The position numbers and the translations under genes are program-made. The notes under the pieces are model-generated. The model was not told the origin of the DNA and did not search any database. It saw only the letters and a program-made list of their open reading frames with translations. A DNA stretch of 40,813 nucleotides from NCBI GenBank assembly GCA_934292955.1, contig CAKQXZ010000016.1, positions 1 through 40,813 of the forward strand, in the 5' to 3' direction. Source of the DNA: an uncultured Clostridia bacterium (GTDB taxonomy: Bacteria; Bacillota_A; Clostridia; Christensenellales; Borkfalkiaceae). Below are positions 1 through 10,440 of the stretch, piece by piece (position 1 is the stretch's first letter; every line of letters starts with the position of its first letter).

Positions 1-835
1 GTTCTGTTACGACTATTCTGTGGCGGGTGCCGTTGGCAAAATCTTCTATTTCGCATTTACTGCGGAGAACGTAATTGCCCCTGCCCGTCATAAACGCGTT
101 TTTGATACCCGCTCTGCCGAGCAAGGTTGCGCCCGTCGGGAAGTCGGGAGCGGGAATATGCTCCATCAACTCTTCGATTGTTATTTCGGGGTTTTCTATA
201 AGGGCGATAGTACCGTTTATTACTTCGTTAAGGTTGTGCGGCGGAATGTTGGTCGCCATACCGACCGCTATACCGTCCGAGCCGTTTACCAGAATGTTGG
301 GGTACTTTGCGGGAAGTACGGTCGGCTGCATTCTCGTATCGTCGAAGTTGGGATAGAAGTCTACCGTTTCTTTATCGATATCGCGCAGCATTTCGAGCGC
401 GAGTTTGCTCATTCTCGCTTCGGTGTAACGGTAAGCCGCGGCAGGGTCGCCGTCGACCGAACCGAAGTTTCCGTGACCGTCGACAAGGGGCAGGTTTATA
501 GAGAAGTCCTGCGCAAGTCTGACTAACGCGTCGTATACCGAACTGTCGCCGTGCGGGTGATATTTACCGAGAACGTCACCGACGATAGCCGCACATTTTT
601 TGTACGCCTTGTCGGGGGTGAGCCCCATTTCGTTCATTGCGTAAAGTATTCTTCTGTGAACGGGTTTAAGACCGTCGCGCACGTCGGGGATCGCTCTCGA
701 TACGTTAACCGCCATTGCGTATGCAATGAAGGACTTTTTAAGTTCCTGATCGACTTCGACGTTGATTATATTGGTCATTTCCAGTTTTTGCTTGAACTCG
801 GATGTGAGTTCCGCGCTGAATTCTTTTTTTGCCAT
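1..835 (-). CDS. gyrA: DNA gyrase subunit A, N-terminal 278 residues (cut by window edge)
   Basis: The ATP-dependent negative supercoiling enzyme is an A2B2 complex, and GyrA carries the DNA-cleaving tyrosine. The frame starts at ATG 835 behind a strong GGAGG, 45 bp after gyrB, and runs off the left edge. Visible are [20 protein letters not shown] (residues 39-58), the [17 protein letters not shown] segment (93-109) and [10 protein letters not shown], with the expected catalytic Tyr near residue 137. The residues aligned with E. coli Ser83 and Asp87 are Ser98 and Asp102, the quinolone-susceptible type. ParC is the paralogue, but adjacency to gyrB and the start sequence favour GyrA. It is presumably co-transcribed with gyrB from the promoter at 3013-3041. 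Confidence 0.97.
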   Translation of the reverse strand, partial: MAKKEFSAELTSEFKQKLEMTNIINVEVDQELKKSFIAYAMAVNVSRAIPDVRDGLKPVHRRILYAMNEMGLTPDKAYKKCAAIVGDVLGKYHPHGDSSVYDALVRLAQDFSINLPLVDGHGNFGSVDGDPAAAYRYTEARMSKLALEMLRDIDKETVDFYPNFDDTRMQPTVLPAKYPNILVNGSDGIAVGMATNIPPHNLNEVINGTIALIENPEITIEELMEHIPAPDFPTGATLLGRAGIKNAFMTGRGNYVLRSKCEIEDFANGTRHRIVVTE

Positions 836-880
836 TTTATTCGCTACCTCCAAATAGCGTCGGGTGTGTCCGGGTTAAGG

Positions 881-3001
<2,121 letters not shown>

Positions 3002-3012
3002 TTATATGTTAT

Positions 3013-3041
3013 ATTATAATAAATATATAAATAATTGTAAA
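3013..3041 (-). promoter_or_regulatory. Sigma-A promoter of gyrB-gyrA
   Basis: On the minus strand a -35 TTTACA (3036-3041) is followed by exactly 17 bp and a perfect -10 TATAAT (3013-3018). The predicted start near 3006 gives a 5' leader of about 210 nt before gyrB. Confidence 0.8.
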
Positions 3042-3147
3042 GCGTTTTTTTGAACTTTTTTCGCCTTATTCATGCCGATTTTACGCCGCTTTATTTATTA
3101 CAACTTCGGCTTACCGAAACCGTTTAACGCTACGGCGCGCCATAAAC

Positions 3148-3176
3148 TTGACCTTTATTCTTTCGCGTGGTATAAT
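3148..3176 (+). promoter_or_regulatory. Sigma-A promoter that appears to give a leaderless mRNA
   Basis: TTGACC (3148-3153), a 17-bp spacer and a perfect TATAAT (3171-3176) lie only 7 nt before the ATG at 3184. Sigma-A transcripts normally start about 7 nt after the -10 box, so transcription should begin on or next to the A of the start codon. No Shine-Dalgarno sequence fits between them. Confidence 0.8.
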
Positions 3177-3183
3177 CCGTCGT

Positions 3184-3993
3184 ATGAAAACAGGAATTAA
3201 CATCGATTGCTTAACACTCGGCAATATCAGAGAACAGGTAAAACTGCTTAAAGACAACGGGTTTTCCGCTACGTTCGTCGCATCCGAAAACGAGCGGCTC
3301 GAAGAAGTCGTCCGCTATACAAATGAATACGAAATCACCGTAGACACTCTGCACGGACCTTTTCTGGATAACGGCGTTTGCAGAATAAACGACATGTGGA
3401 AAGACGGCGAAAAGGGCGAAAAAATGCTTGCCAGAATGATAAAAGGGCTTGAAGACTGCTCAAGATTCGGCATTCCCTGCCTTATAACGCACCTTTCTTC
3501 GGGCAATAACGCACCGATCGTAAACGATATCGGGTTTGAAAGAATCGCACGGCTTGTGCAAAAAGCAGATGAATACGGCGTTTACGTTGCCTTTGAAAAT
3601 CTGCGTAAAACGGCTAATCTTGCCTGCGCGCTCGAATACAACGAACACGGCAAGTTCTGCCTTGACGTAGGGCATCAGTACTGCTACACAAGCGGAAAAC
3701 AGTTTTTACCTATGTTCGGCGACAGGCTCGTCGCTCTTCATATTCACGACAACATGAAAACGGTCGGCGAAGATATGCATCTGCTCCCGTTCGACGGCGC
3801 GATCGATTATTCGATTTTAATGCGGCAACTTAAAGATTGCGGATTTGACGGCACGCTCATGATAGAAACGGCAAAAGCGGGCAAGCCGCAATACGAAAGT
3901 CTTTCGGACGAACAATTTATTAAACTTGCGGCGGAACGCGCAAACAAACTACTTGATTTATATAACGATATAAAAAGCAAACCAAGCCGTTGA
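3184..3993 (+). CDS. Sugar phosphate isomerase/epimerase-like TIM barrel protein
   Basis: A 269-residue protein of the xylose isomerase-like TIM barrel family (AP endonuclease 2 clan). Members are metal-dependent isomerases, epimerases or endonuclease IV relatives; the substrate here cannot be read from sequence. The expected metal-binding positions appear in order: a histidine in TLHGPF and THLSSG, Glu in AFENLR, Asp-x-x-His in CLDVGHQ, HIHDN and a final Glu in LMIETA. The start at 3184 is chosen because the upstream in-frame ATG at 3148 lies inside the -35 box and the promoter's -10 ends 7 nt before this ATG. It is a single-gene unit ending at the terminator near 4057-4096. Confidence 0.85.
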   Translation: MKTGINIDCLTLGNIREQVKLLKDNGFSATFVASENERLEEVVRYTNEYEITVDTLHGPFLDNGVCRINDMWKDGEKGEKMLARMIKGLEDCSRFGIPCLITHLSSGNNAPIVNDIGFERIARLVQKADEYGVYVAFENLRKTANLACALEYNEHGKFCLDVGHQYCYTSGKQFLPMFGDRLVALHIHDNMKTVGEDMHLLPFDGAIDYSILMRQLKDCGFDGTLMIETAKAGKPQYESLSDEQFIKLAAERANKLLDLYNDIKSKPSR

Positions 3994-4013
3994 TTTATTA
4001 GGCATTTTTTGTT

Positions 4014-4049
4014 AAAATGTGCGCTTATAGGTCGATTATCGGCACTTTC
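4014..4049 (-). repeat. Dispersed 36-bp repeat, copy 1
   Basis: The minus-strand copy has 16 of 17 core bases and an exact GCACTTTC arm (4042-4049). The other arm is poorly kept. It lies between the 3' ends of the TIM-barrel gene and the lipoprotein gene. Confidence 0.8.
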
Positions 4050-4056
4050 ATACAAC

Positions 4057-4096
4057 AAAAAACGGGCTTTCGCAAAACTGCGACAGTCCGTTTTTT
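4057..4096. terminator. Bidirectional rho-independent terminator
   Basis: An imperfect hairpin, with AAAAAACGG paired to CCGTTTTTT and an inner TCGCA/TGCGA stem, has A and T runs on both sides. It separates two convergent genes and overlaps the stop codon of the minus-strand lipoprotein gene. Confidence 0.8.
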
Positions 4097-4979
4097 AATC
4101 AATTTCCGCATAAACGGGAAAATGATCGCTTGCATAATGATCATTATATTTTTTATCGATTACCTTGTAATTACGAACGGCAAAACTATCGGGAAGCTGC
4201 ACGATATAATCCTTTTTTTTACTTGCATATTCGTTATTGAAATTATTGAATGTTCCCTTATTTTCGTCTTCGAAACCTTGCCCGACATCGACAAAGTATT
4301 GTTTTGCAAAAGCGACGGTTTCACTGTCCGAATCGCAGTTGAAGTCGCCCATTACAACGGTCGGAAGATTAAACGCGCTTAGTCTTTCGTAAATCAGCCG
4401 AATGCTTTTTATCTGAGTTTCCCGACTTTTATAATCGATATGTACGTTAGCGACAATAAATTCTTTGTCGGTATTTTTATTTATTAAAATAACAAAAGTG
4501 CAAATTCTGAAATATTCCGAGTCCCATGTATTGCTCATTTTATCGGGCGTATCGCTGAGCCAGAACGTCTGCGTATCGATAAGTTCATACATATCGGTTC
4601 TGTAAAAGACAGGCAGACATTCCGACAAGGTGCCGGAATCTCTGTACGTCGCAACCGAATCGTAGCCTTTAAGAAATCTTTTGAAGAAAGCGTATTGTTC
4701 TTTTTGGTTTTCTTGCATGCAGATTATGGAAGGCATGTTTTCCTGTAAAAGGTCGCAAATCAAAGAAGCCCTGTTTTTCCAGCTGTATTCGTTTTTATCT
4801 GCGCCCGAAATGCATCTGACGTTGAACGTCATTATCGACTGAGTTGTTATGTTTTCGTCGGTTTTTATTCTTCGCTTGGTTGCCGAAAAGTACGCAATAT
4901 CATCCTTACAGGCAAAACCCGAAAAAACGCAAAAAATCAGCAAGACCAAGACAACAGACCGTTTGGCAATCTTTTTCAT
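4095..4979 (-). CDS. Predicted lipoprotein of the endonuclease/exonuclease/phosphatase family
   Basis: A 294-residue protein with a lysine-rich hydrophobic N terminus ending at Cys24 (SGFAC), an atypical but plausible lipobox, so probably anchored outside the membrane. The rest is an EEP (DNase I/exonuclease III) fold: Asn53 in FNVRC, Glu90 in CMQEN, His180 in VANVHID, Asp212 and Asn214 in MGDFNCD, Asp257 in KDYIV and Asp285/His286 in SDHFPV. All principal metal and catalytic positions are therefore present. Family members cleave phosphodiesters in nucleic acids, lipids or inositol phosphates; the substrate is unknown. It lies 36 bp after pilB as the last gene of the pilus operon. The ribosome binding site is weak (GCGAGAAT). 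Confidence 0.8.
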   Translation of the reverse strand: MKKIAKRSVVLVLLIFCVFSGFACKDDIAYFSATKRRIKTDENITTQSIMTFNVRCISGADKNEYSWKNRASLICDLLQENMPSIICMQENQKEQYAFFKRFLKGYDSVATYRDSGTLSECLPVFYRTDMYELIDTQTFWLSDTPDKMSNTWDSEYFRICTFVILINKNTDKEFIVANVHIDYKSRETQIKSIRLIYERLSAFNLPTVVMGDFNCDSDSETVAFAKQYFVDVGQGFEDENKGTFNNFNNEYASKKKDYIVQLPDSFAVRNYKVIDKKYNDHYASDHFPVYAEID

Positions 4980-5015
4980 ACAATAATTCTCGCGTAGTTT
5001 TGCCGATAAATCGTA

Positions 5016-6710
5016 TTACTGAACGTTGATTGACATAAACTCGACCATATCGGTAACGCCCGACAAAACTATACGTTTGCACGATTCCGAAAGTTCGACC
5101 ATACCGTGTTCGATAGCAAGTTTTCGTATATCGTCCGACTTCATATCCGACGTTATGTTTGCTTTAAGATTGTTATCGAGATAAAGTATTTCGTGAATGG
5201 CGATACGACCTTTATAGCCCGTATTGTTGCAGAACTGACAACCCGAACTCTTGTAAATGGTCGCGGGTTCGTCAAGCCCTAACAGTTTCATTTCTTCTGC
5301 GGTTGTTCTGTAACGCTTTTTGCAGACCGGGCAAAGCCGCTTTATAAGTCTTTGAGCGATAACGCCGATGAGCGCGTCTTTGGCAAGGTAGTTGCTTACG
5401 CCCATATCTACAAGACGGGTAAACGCGCCCGGTGCGTCGTTGGTGTGCAAGGTGGAAAATACCAGGTGCCCCGTAATAGACGCTCTTATCGCTATATCCG
5501 CGGTTTCTTCGTCACGGATTTCCCCGATCATTATTACGTCCGGATCCTGACGAAGAATACTTCTTAATGATGCGGCGAACGTAAGATTGGCTTTTGTGTT
5601 AACTTGTACCTGATTGACGCCCGGCAACGTGTATTCCACAGGGTCTTCGACGGTGACGATGTTGACCGACGACGTGTTCTTTTCTTTAAGGAACGAATAA
5701 AGCGTGGTCGATTTACCGCAACCGGTAGGACCGGTAAGCAATACTATGCCGTGCGGGTGCGAAAGAATTTTATCTACAACCGCGTTTTCTTCGGGGGTAA
5801 AGCCGAGTTCGGCGCGCGTGAATTTGAACGACGTTTTATCGAGAATACGGACAACGAACTTTTCACCGTAAACGGTCGGCAGAGTCGAAACACGGAAATC
5901 GTACTCGGTACCGTTGATTACCATATTGATACGCCCGTCCTGCGGGATACGGCGTTCTGCAATGTTAAGTCCCGACAAAATTTTAAGACGTGCGCATATC
6001 GCAGGATAAGAATCGATCGGGAAGTCTGCTCTTTCCTGCAGATCGCCGTCTATACGGTAACGCACTTTAACAATTTTTTCAAACGGTTCTATGTGAATAT
6101 CGCTGGCTCTGAACGGAATCGCTTCCTTAATAATCGCGTCTACAAGGCGGACGGCGGGGGCGTTGATAATGTCTTCAACGTCTTCGATAACCGTGCCGTT
6201 GTTGTTCTCTTTTGCAATGCGAAGAAGTTGCTTATCGCTTTCGGTCTGCAGCGTTTTGAGCGCGCTCGACGTGGATCTGACCGCCGAAATCGAATCGAGC
6301 AGAATATCTATCTGCGTGGGCGGAACGAGAATAAACTCTATCTGCCCCGTATAAAAGGTCGCCGCCATAGAAACCGAGTTGTAATCGACGGGCTTGCCGA
6401 TTGCAACCAATAAAATCCCGTCCTGCGTGGTGAACAGCGGAACCATTTTGATTTTTTTCAGGAACGCGAGATTATACTTGTCCGCAATGCTTTCGTCAAC
6501 CGAAAACATGTCCATTTCGGCGTATGCCATATTGTAAAAACCGCCGCGGGCAGGCAACGCTTCGACTTCCGAACAATAATTGTTTATCTGCAGATAGTTT
6601 TCAACGGGCATGTTGATACGCGCGCAATCTTCGAGTATGGTTGCGCGACTCTTTTCTTCCACTATCCGCTTGTAAATATAATAATTAAGAATCTCGTTGT
6701 TTATATTCAT
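5016..6710 (-). CDS. pilB: Type IV pilus assembly ATPase PilB/GspE
   Basis: Cytoplasmic motor ATPase for pilus extension. The start at 6710 (MNINNEIL) is chosen over an upstream ATG because GGAG sits 9 nt before it; this gives 564 residues, typical for PilB. An N-terminal T2SSE domain precedes the ATPase. Walker A is GPTGCGKST (about 327-335), the Walker B region is DPDVIMIGEIRDEETA (about 389-404), and the His box is GHLVFSTLHTNDA. A four-cysteine zinc site is formed by CPVC (about 457) and CQFC (about 490), typical of extension ATPases rather than the retraction ATPase PilT. It lies between pilC and the lipoprotein gene in the same operon. Confidence 0.95.
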   Translation of the reverse strand: MNINNEILNYYIYKRIVEEKSRATILEDCARINMPVENYLQINNYCSEVEALPARGGFYNMAYAEMDMFSVDESIADKYNLAFLKKIKMVPLFTTQDGILLVAIGKPVDYNSVSMAATFYTGQIEFILVPPTQIDILLDSISAVRSTSSALKTLQTESDKQLLRIAKENNNGTVIEDVEDIINAPAVRLVDAIIKEAIPFRASDIHIEPFEKIVKVRYRIDGDLQERADFPIDSYPAICARLKILSGLNIAERRIPQDGRINMVINGTEYDFRVSTLPTVYGEKFVVRILDKTSFKFTRAELGFTPEENAVVDKILSHPHGIVLLTGPTGCGKSTTLYSFLKEKNTSSVNIVTVEDPVEYTLPGVNQVQVNTKANLTFAASLRSILRQDPDVIMIGEIRDEETADIAIRASITGHLVFSTLHTNDAPGAFTRLVDMGVSNYLAKDALIGVIAQRLIKRLCPVCKKRYRTTAEEMKLLGLDEPATIYKSSGCQFCNNTGYKGRIAIHEILYLDNNLKANITSDMKSDDIRKLAIEHGMVELSESCKRIVLSGVTDMVEFMSINVQ

Positions 6711-6787
6711 AAGATAAATCTCCGAAATTACAAATAGCACAACCGCAAAAGACAAAAATTATCTTTTAGGCAAGCGTAAACCGAACA

Positions 6788-8086
6788 TTAAAATCTTGCA
6801 AACATGGGGCTATAAGCCCAAAAACGCATAATTGCCGCATATATTTCACCGCTGATCGACGCTTCGTCCGTTCTGGTGAAATCCTGTTGCATAATGGTAA
6901 TCATCGGCGAGTAAATAGCTATGAACAGCATACCTATCACAAGCCCCATAACTATAAGCATTACAGGTTGAATTACCGCCGTCGCGCGGAGAATGGACGC
7001 TTCCACTTCCTGATCGAAATAGTTTTGCGTACGAAGAAGAATATCGTCTATCGCGCCCGTTTTTTCGCCCGTAGACAGCATTTGTATGAGCATCTGCGGG
7101 AAAACCTTGTAATTATCCATCGCAAAGGTCAGCGACGCACCCCGCCTTACGTCTTCTATAACGCAAGCAAACTGTTTCTGCACATATCTGTTGCCGAGCA
7201 GATTTTTTACTACTTCGAGCGCGTCTACAAGGTTCATACCGCTCGATAACAGAAGCCCCGTGGACTTTGTGAATTTACTTGCGACCATATCGATCTGCAC
7301 GTTTTTAATAATCGGCAGTTTGTATTTGAGTACATCGAAGAAATATTTGCCCTTTTCCGTTCTCGACATAAGGAATACGAGCGCGAAAATCAATACGAGA
7401 GCATACAGCAGTTTCAGTCCGTTCGCGCGGATCCAGTTACTTGCGCCGAATACGAACGAGGTTATGGGATTAAGTTTTTTTATTTCGAGTTTGGAAAGCG
7501 TGTCTTCGAACTGCGGTATAACGAGATATAAAAACATCAGTACGACCGCAATAAGAAGAATACCCATAAATATCGGGTATGCGAGCGCGCTTTTTACTTT
7601 GCGGTTAAGAGCGGCTTCTTTTTCGTAATAGTCGGCAAGGTTTGTAAGAATGGTTTCGAGATTACCGGAAATTTCGCCGACGTAAATCATACTGCGGAAG
7701 AATTCGGGGAAGACTTTTTTGTGCTTTTCCATCGCTTTAGACAAAAGCACGCCGATTTTTACGTCGTCGTAAACCATAAAAATGATTTTTTTGAAAAAAC
7801 CCGAAAAAGGCTGGCTTTTAAGCTGCGACAAACTGTCGAGAATGGAAATACCCGAGTTCAGAAGAATAGCGAACTGGCGGCAGAAAGTCGTAAGTTCCGA
7901 TATTTTCACCTTGCCGGTAAGCGAGAAAAACTGATTGGGCGTAGCATCGGTAACAGGCTTGCATCTGATTAAAAACAAGTTCTGCTGCGCGAGTTGCCGG
8001 CGCAAATGGTCTTCGTTTTCGGCAAAGAACGAACCGGTGAATTTTCTTTTTTCTATGTTGACGGCAGTATATTTGAATTTACGCAA
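6788..8086 (-). CDS. pilC: Type IV pilus inner-membrane platform protein PilC/GspF
   Basis: 432 residues with two T2SSF repeats (about 63-190 and 265-393). Three hydrophobic segments lie at about 171-191, 224-241 and 371-393. The family hallmarks FCRQFAILLNSGI and a second copy FTKSTGLLLSSGM are clear, as is STGEKTGAIDDIL near residue 338. It forms the membrane base on which PilB acts. The start codon is TTG at 8086, preceded by a perfect GGAGG with a 5-nt gap; no in-frame ATG fits better. The C terminus is extended by about 35 residues beyond the last membrane segment. Confidence 0.95.
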   Translation of the reverse strand: MRKFKYTAVNIEKRKFTGSFFAENEDHLRRQLAQQNLFLIRCKPVTDATPNQFFSLTGKVKISELTTFCRQFAILLNSGISILDSLSQLKSQPFSGFFKKIIFMVYDDVKIGVLLSKAMEKHKKVFPEFFRSMIYVGEISGNLETILTNLADYYEKEAALNRKVKSALAYPIFMGILLIAVVLMFLYLVIPQFEDTLSKLEIKKLNPITSFVFGASNWIRANGLKLLYALVLIFALVFLMSRTEKGKYFFDVLKYKLPIIKNVQIDMVASKFTKSTGLLLSSGMNLVDALEVVKNLLGNRYVQKQFACVIEDVRRGASLTFAMDNYKVFPQMLIQMLSTGEKTGAIDDILLRTQNYFDQEVEASILRATAVIQPVMLIVMGLVIGMLFIAIYSPMITIMQQDFTRTDEASISGEIYAAIMRFWAYSPMFARF

Positions 8087-8137
8087 AACGACCTCCGCCC
8101 GAACGGCAAAACCGACGGGAACATATCGATGTGATAT

Positions 8138-8932
8138 TTACGAAAAGAGCGACAGATACGCCCCGATCAGATATTCGCCGACGAATAACGCGACGATACA
8201 CCCGACCGCAAGGAAGGGAGCAAAAGGATACTCCGTGCCTTTTTCTTTTTTTCTTGCGGCTCTTACGCCAAGCACTATAGAAGCGGCTACGGAAGAAACA
8301 AGCGTTGCGAAAAAGATATTTTTAACGCCGAGCGCAAGCCCGCAAGCGACCATAAGTTTTACGTCTCCAAGCCCCATACCTTCTTTTTTCAAGACAAATC
8401 TCGCTATTAAATAGAACCCGCCGAAAAACACAAGCGCGAAAGCAAGCCCTATAAGCCGAGACTTCCAGTCGACGTAAGTTTTATCCGAAAAGCAGGCTAT
8501 AGCACCGATAACGGCTATAAAGATCGACATACTGTCGGGTATATAACCGTGTTTGCCGTCTATAAACGCGGCAACTAACAGCGCGGTTGAAATAAGCATG
8601 CCCGCAACCGAATAAACGTAACCGAAATAATTTACAAACAGCGCAAACGCAAGCCACAAAATGGCGTTAAGTATTTCGATAATAAAAGTTTGCACGGGGA
8701 TTTTCGCTTTGCAGTATCTGCACTTTCCGCCGAGAACTATGTACGATATTATAGGAATGTTATCGTAAAATTTGATTTTTTTACCGCACGAATCGCAATG
8801 CGACGGTTTTGTGGCAATGTTTTCGCCCGCAGGCAGACGGCAGATAAGCACGCCCGAAAAACTCCCGAAACACGCGCCGAGAATGAACGCCGTTATGCAG
8901 AATATCAGATGATAAAATTGTTCGGTCGTCAT
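8138..8932 (-). CDS. pilD: Prepilin peptidase (type IV leader peptidase)
   Basis: Integral membrane aspartyl protease of 264 residues that cleaves and N-methylates prepilins. The N-terminal methylase-type domain keeps its zinc tetrad: Cys46/Cys49 (CDSC) and Cys71/Cys74 (CRYC). The catalytic aspartates are Asp125 in AAFIDGKHGYIPD and Asp190 in GMGLGDVKLM (GxGD). Multiple hydrophobic segments fill the rest. AAGGAG precedes ATG 8932. Its presence in the operon with three prepilin-type proteins makes the pilus cassette self-sufficient for processing. Confidence 0.95.
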   Translation of the reverse strand: MTTEQFYHLIFCITAFILGACFGSFSGVLICRLPAGENIATKPSHCDSCGKKIKFYDNIPIISYIVLGGKCRYCKAKIPVQTFIIEILNAILWLAFALFVNYFGYVYSVAGMLISTALLVAAFIDGKHGYIPDSMSIFIAVIGAIACFSDKTYVDWKSRLIGLAFALVFFGGFYLIARFVLKKEGMGLGDVKLMVACGLALGVKNIFFATLVSSVAASIVLGVRAARKKEKGTEYPFAPFLAVGCIVALFVGEYLIGAYLSLFS

Positions 8933-8993
8933 TCGGGTATCTCCTTTTTTGATTGGCGCGGGGTGTTTAATATTGAATGCACTTATGCATTTT

Positions 8994-9356
8994 TTACTGG
9001 TTTATATCGCCGTAAACCCAGTTTTTAACCTTGCCGTTGTACATTTCTATGCACAAAACGGTCTTTTCGCCACTTTTTACGGTAAGTCTTTTATCGACCA
9101 AACCGTCGGACGGTGTTTCTATAACCGCGGTAAATCCCGCGGTTTCGGCGGTTTCGGTTACGCGCGCGTCGTCCTGATTATAAACGAAATATTCGCCTAT
9201 CTGATCTATTCGGGTTCTTTCAACAAACTGCTTTTCGAGCCGCGCGTTACTTCTTGCCGCGGAGCCTGTAAGCGTTACGATTCCGCCGATGAGCAGCATT
9301 ACAAAAGCCATCGTTATGACCGAATATACAAGAATAAATCCTCTTTTCTTTTTCAT
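8994..9356 (-). CDS. Minor pilin of GspK/PilX type
   Basis: 120 residues with a prepilin-like N terminus, KKKRGF, followed by a hydrophobic helix (about 7-32). Position +5 after the presumed Gly6/Phe7 cleavage site is Tyr rather than Glu. Loss of Glu5 is known for GspK-type tip pseudopilins, so this may be the filament tip or initiating subunit. The mature domain is short and not recognised. It begins 19 bp after the preceding prepilin gene and is followed by the prepilin peptidase. Assignment rests on the N terminus and position in the operon. Confidence 0.7.
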   Translation of the reverse strand: MKKKRGFILVYSVITMAFVMLLIGGIVTLTGSAARSNARLEKQFVERTRIDQIGEYFVYNQDDARVTETAETAGFTAVIETPSDGLVDKRLTVKSGEKTVLCIEMYNGKVKNWVYGDINQ

Positions 9357-9375
9357 ATCGATTACTTCCCGCGCC

Positions 9376-9861
9376 TTATGCCTTTTTAAGATCGAATCGG
9401 CTGTAATACGGTTCTTTCAGACTGTAAACGGTTTTACCGTCGCTTACCTGCTTTACAACCGCGTCGAAAGAGTTGTCTATTGTTATATACATTACAAAAT
9501 ACGCCTTATCTTTCTCGTCTTCGGCAAGCATTTTGTAGCCGCCCGTGTAGTAAACGGCATACACGATTTTATCGGACGAACCGTCTTCGGCTTTGGGCTC
9601 GTATATCGTAAGCGAACCCGCGCAGTCGAGATAAAGTTCGGCGTTAGCCTTAAATCCGTCCGCGCCCTTGATTTTGTAACATTCGAGAAAATCGGACGTT
9701 TCGGTTATGAAATATTTGGTATTCATGACCTGCTTTCTTATGTTTATCGACATCAGAATCGCAGTAATTGCCGCCCCGAATGCGATTGCTATCAGCGATA
9801 ACGCAATCACCGTTTCGAGCAGCGAATACCCTTTTTTGTTTTTTATTACGTCAGCCTTCAT
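9376..9861 (-). CDS. Type IV prepilin, minor (PulG/GspI-like)
   Basis: 161 residues with a class III signal: Lys-rich leader, Gly11/Tyr12 cleavage site, Glu at +5 (KKGYSLLETVIAL) and a hydrophobic alpha-helix to about residue 35. The C-terminal domain is rich in Tyr and acidic residues and is not recognised. Its start overlaps the end of the upstream prepilin gene by 11 bp, indicating translational coupling. It is probably a minor subunit because the most abundant-looking pilin is encoded separately at 14042-14563. Confidence 0.85.
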   Translation of the reverse strand: MKADVIKNKKGYSLLETVIALSLIAIAFGAAITAILMSINIRKQVMNTKYFITETSDFLECYKIKGADGFKANAELYLDCAGSLTIYEPKAEDGSSDKIVYAVYYTGGYKMLAEDEKDKAYFVMYITIDNSFDAVVKQVSDGKTVYSLKEPYYSRFDLKKA

Positions 9862-10345
9862 CTGAAAAATCCTTTCTTGAAAGAATCAGTATCGTCGGTT
9901 GCGCGCAACCGCGGTGCGAAACGCTGAGTTTTATCACGTTATCGTAGACGGTAAAAGAAATTCCGTCTATATAAGAAAAAGTTACGGTGCCGTAAGTCGC
10001 GCTCGAAAGCGTTTTGTTTTCGCTGTTGAACGTGAGCGAGTCAACAACTGTTCCGCCGTTTTTCATGTTGACTCCGCTATTGAAATCTTCGTCGGAAAAA
10101 AGCGCGAAAGAACACTTTTCGGCTTGTTCGCCATAGCCGACATAATCGTTGAACCACCCGTTCGTGTAGTTTTTTACAAGAACGAGTTCGCTCGAAATAT
10201 CATAATCTTCGACGGCGCGCTTTCGCTCGTTTATAACGCAGACGAGCAAGGTCGCAATGGTTGACATTAACGTCAGCGTTACAGCCATAGCAATCGTCAG
10301 TTCGACAAGACTGAACCCGCGCCTTGATTTATTTCTTTTTGTCAT
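9851..10345 (-). CDS. Type IV prepilin, minor (GspJ/PilW-like)
   Basis: 164 residues. The N terminus KSRRGFSLVELTIAM has the Gly10/Phe11 cleavage site and Glu15 (+5), followed by a hydrophobic helix to about residue 36. The mature part contains two isolated cysteines (SCSF-type and RGCAQP regions). It is translationally coupled by an 11-bp overlap to the next prepilin gene and follows the pilM-like gene after a 95-bp gap that contains no gene. Confidence 0.85.
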   Translation of the reverse strand: MTKRNKSRRGFSLVELTIAMAVTLTLMSTIATLLVCVINERKRAVEDYDISSELVLVKNYTNGWFNDYVGYGEQAEKCSFALFSDEDFNSGVNMKNGGTVVDSLTFNSENKTLSSATYGTVTFSYIDGISFTVYDNVIKLSVSHRGCAQPTILILSRKDFSDEG

Positions 10346-10440
10346 TTATACTTCGTCCGTTATCGTTTTGCGGTAATTTTAGTAAAGGGCTTTTCCCGGC
10401 TTTGGTTCGCAGTCGCTTTTTACGGCGGCGATTAACTCAA

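Noticed and set aside
5195..5220. Extra copy of the dispersed repeat in pilB
   Set aside because: The match to the right half needs a gap and falls on the conserved GYKGRIAIHE codons, so it is explained by protein sequence.
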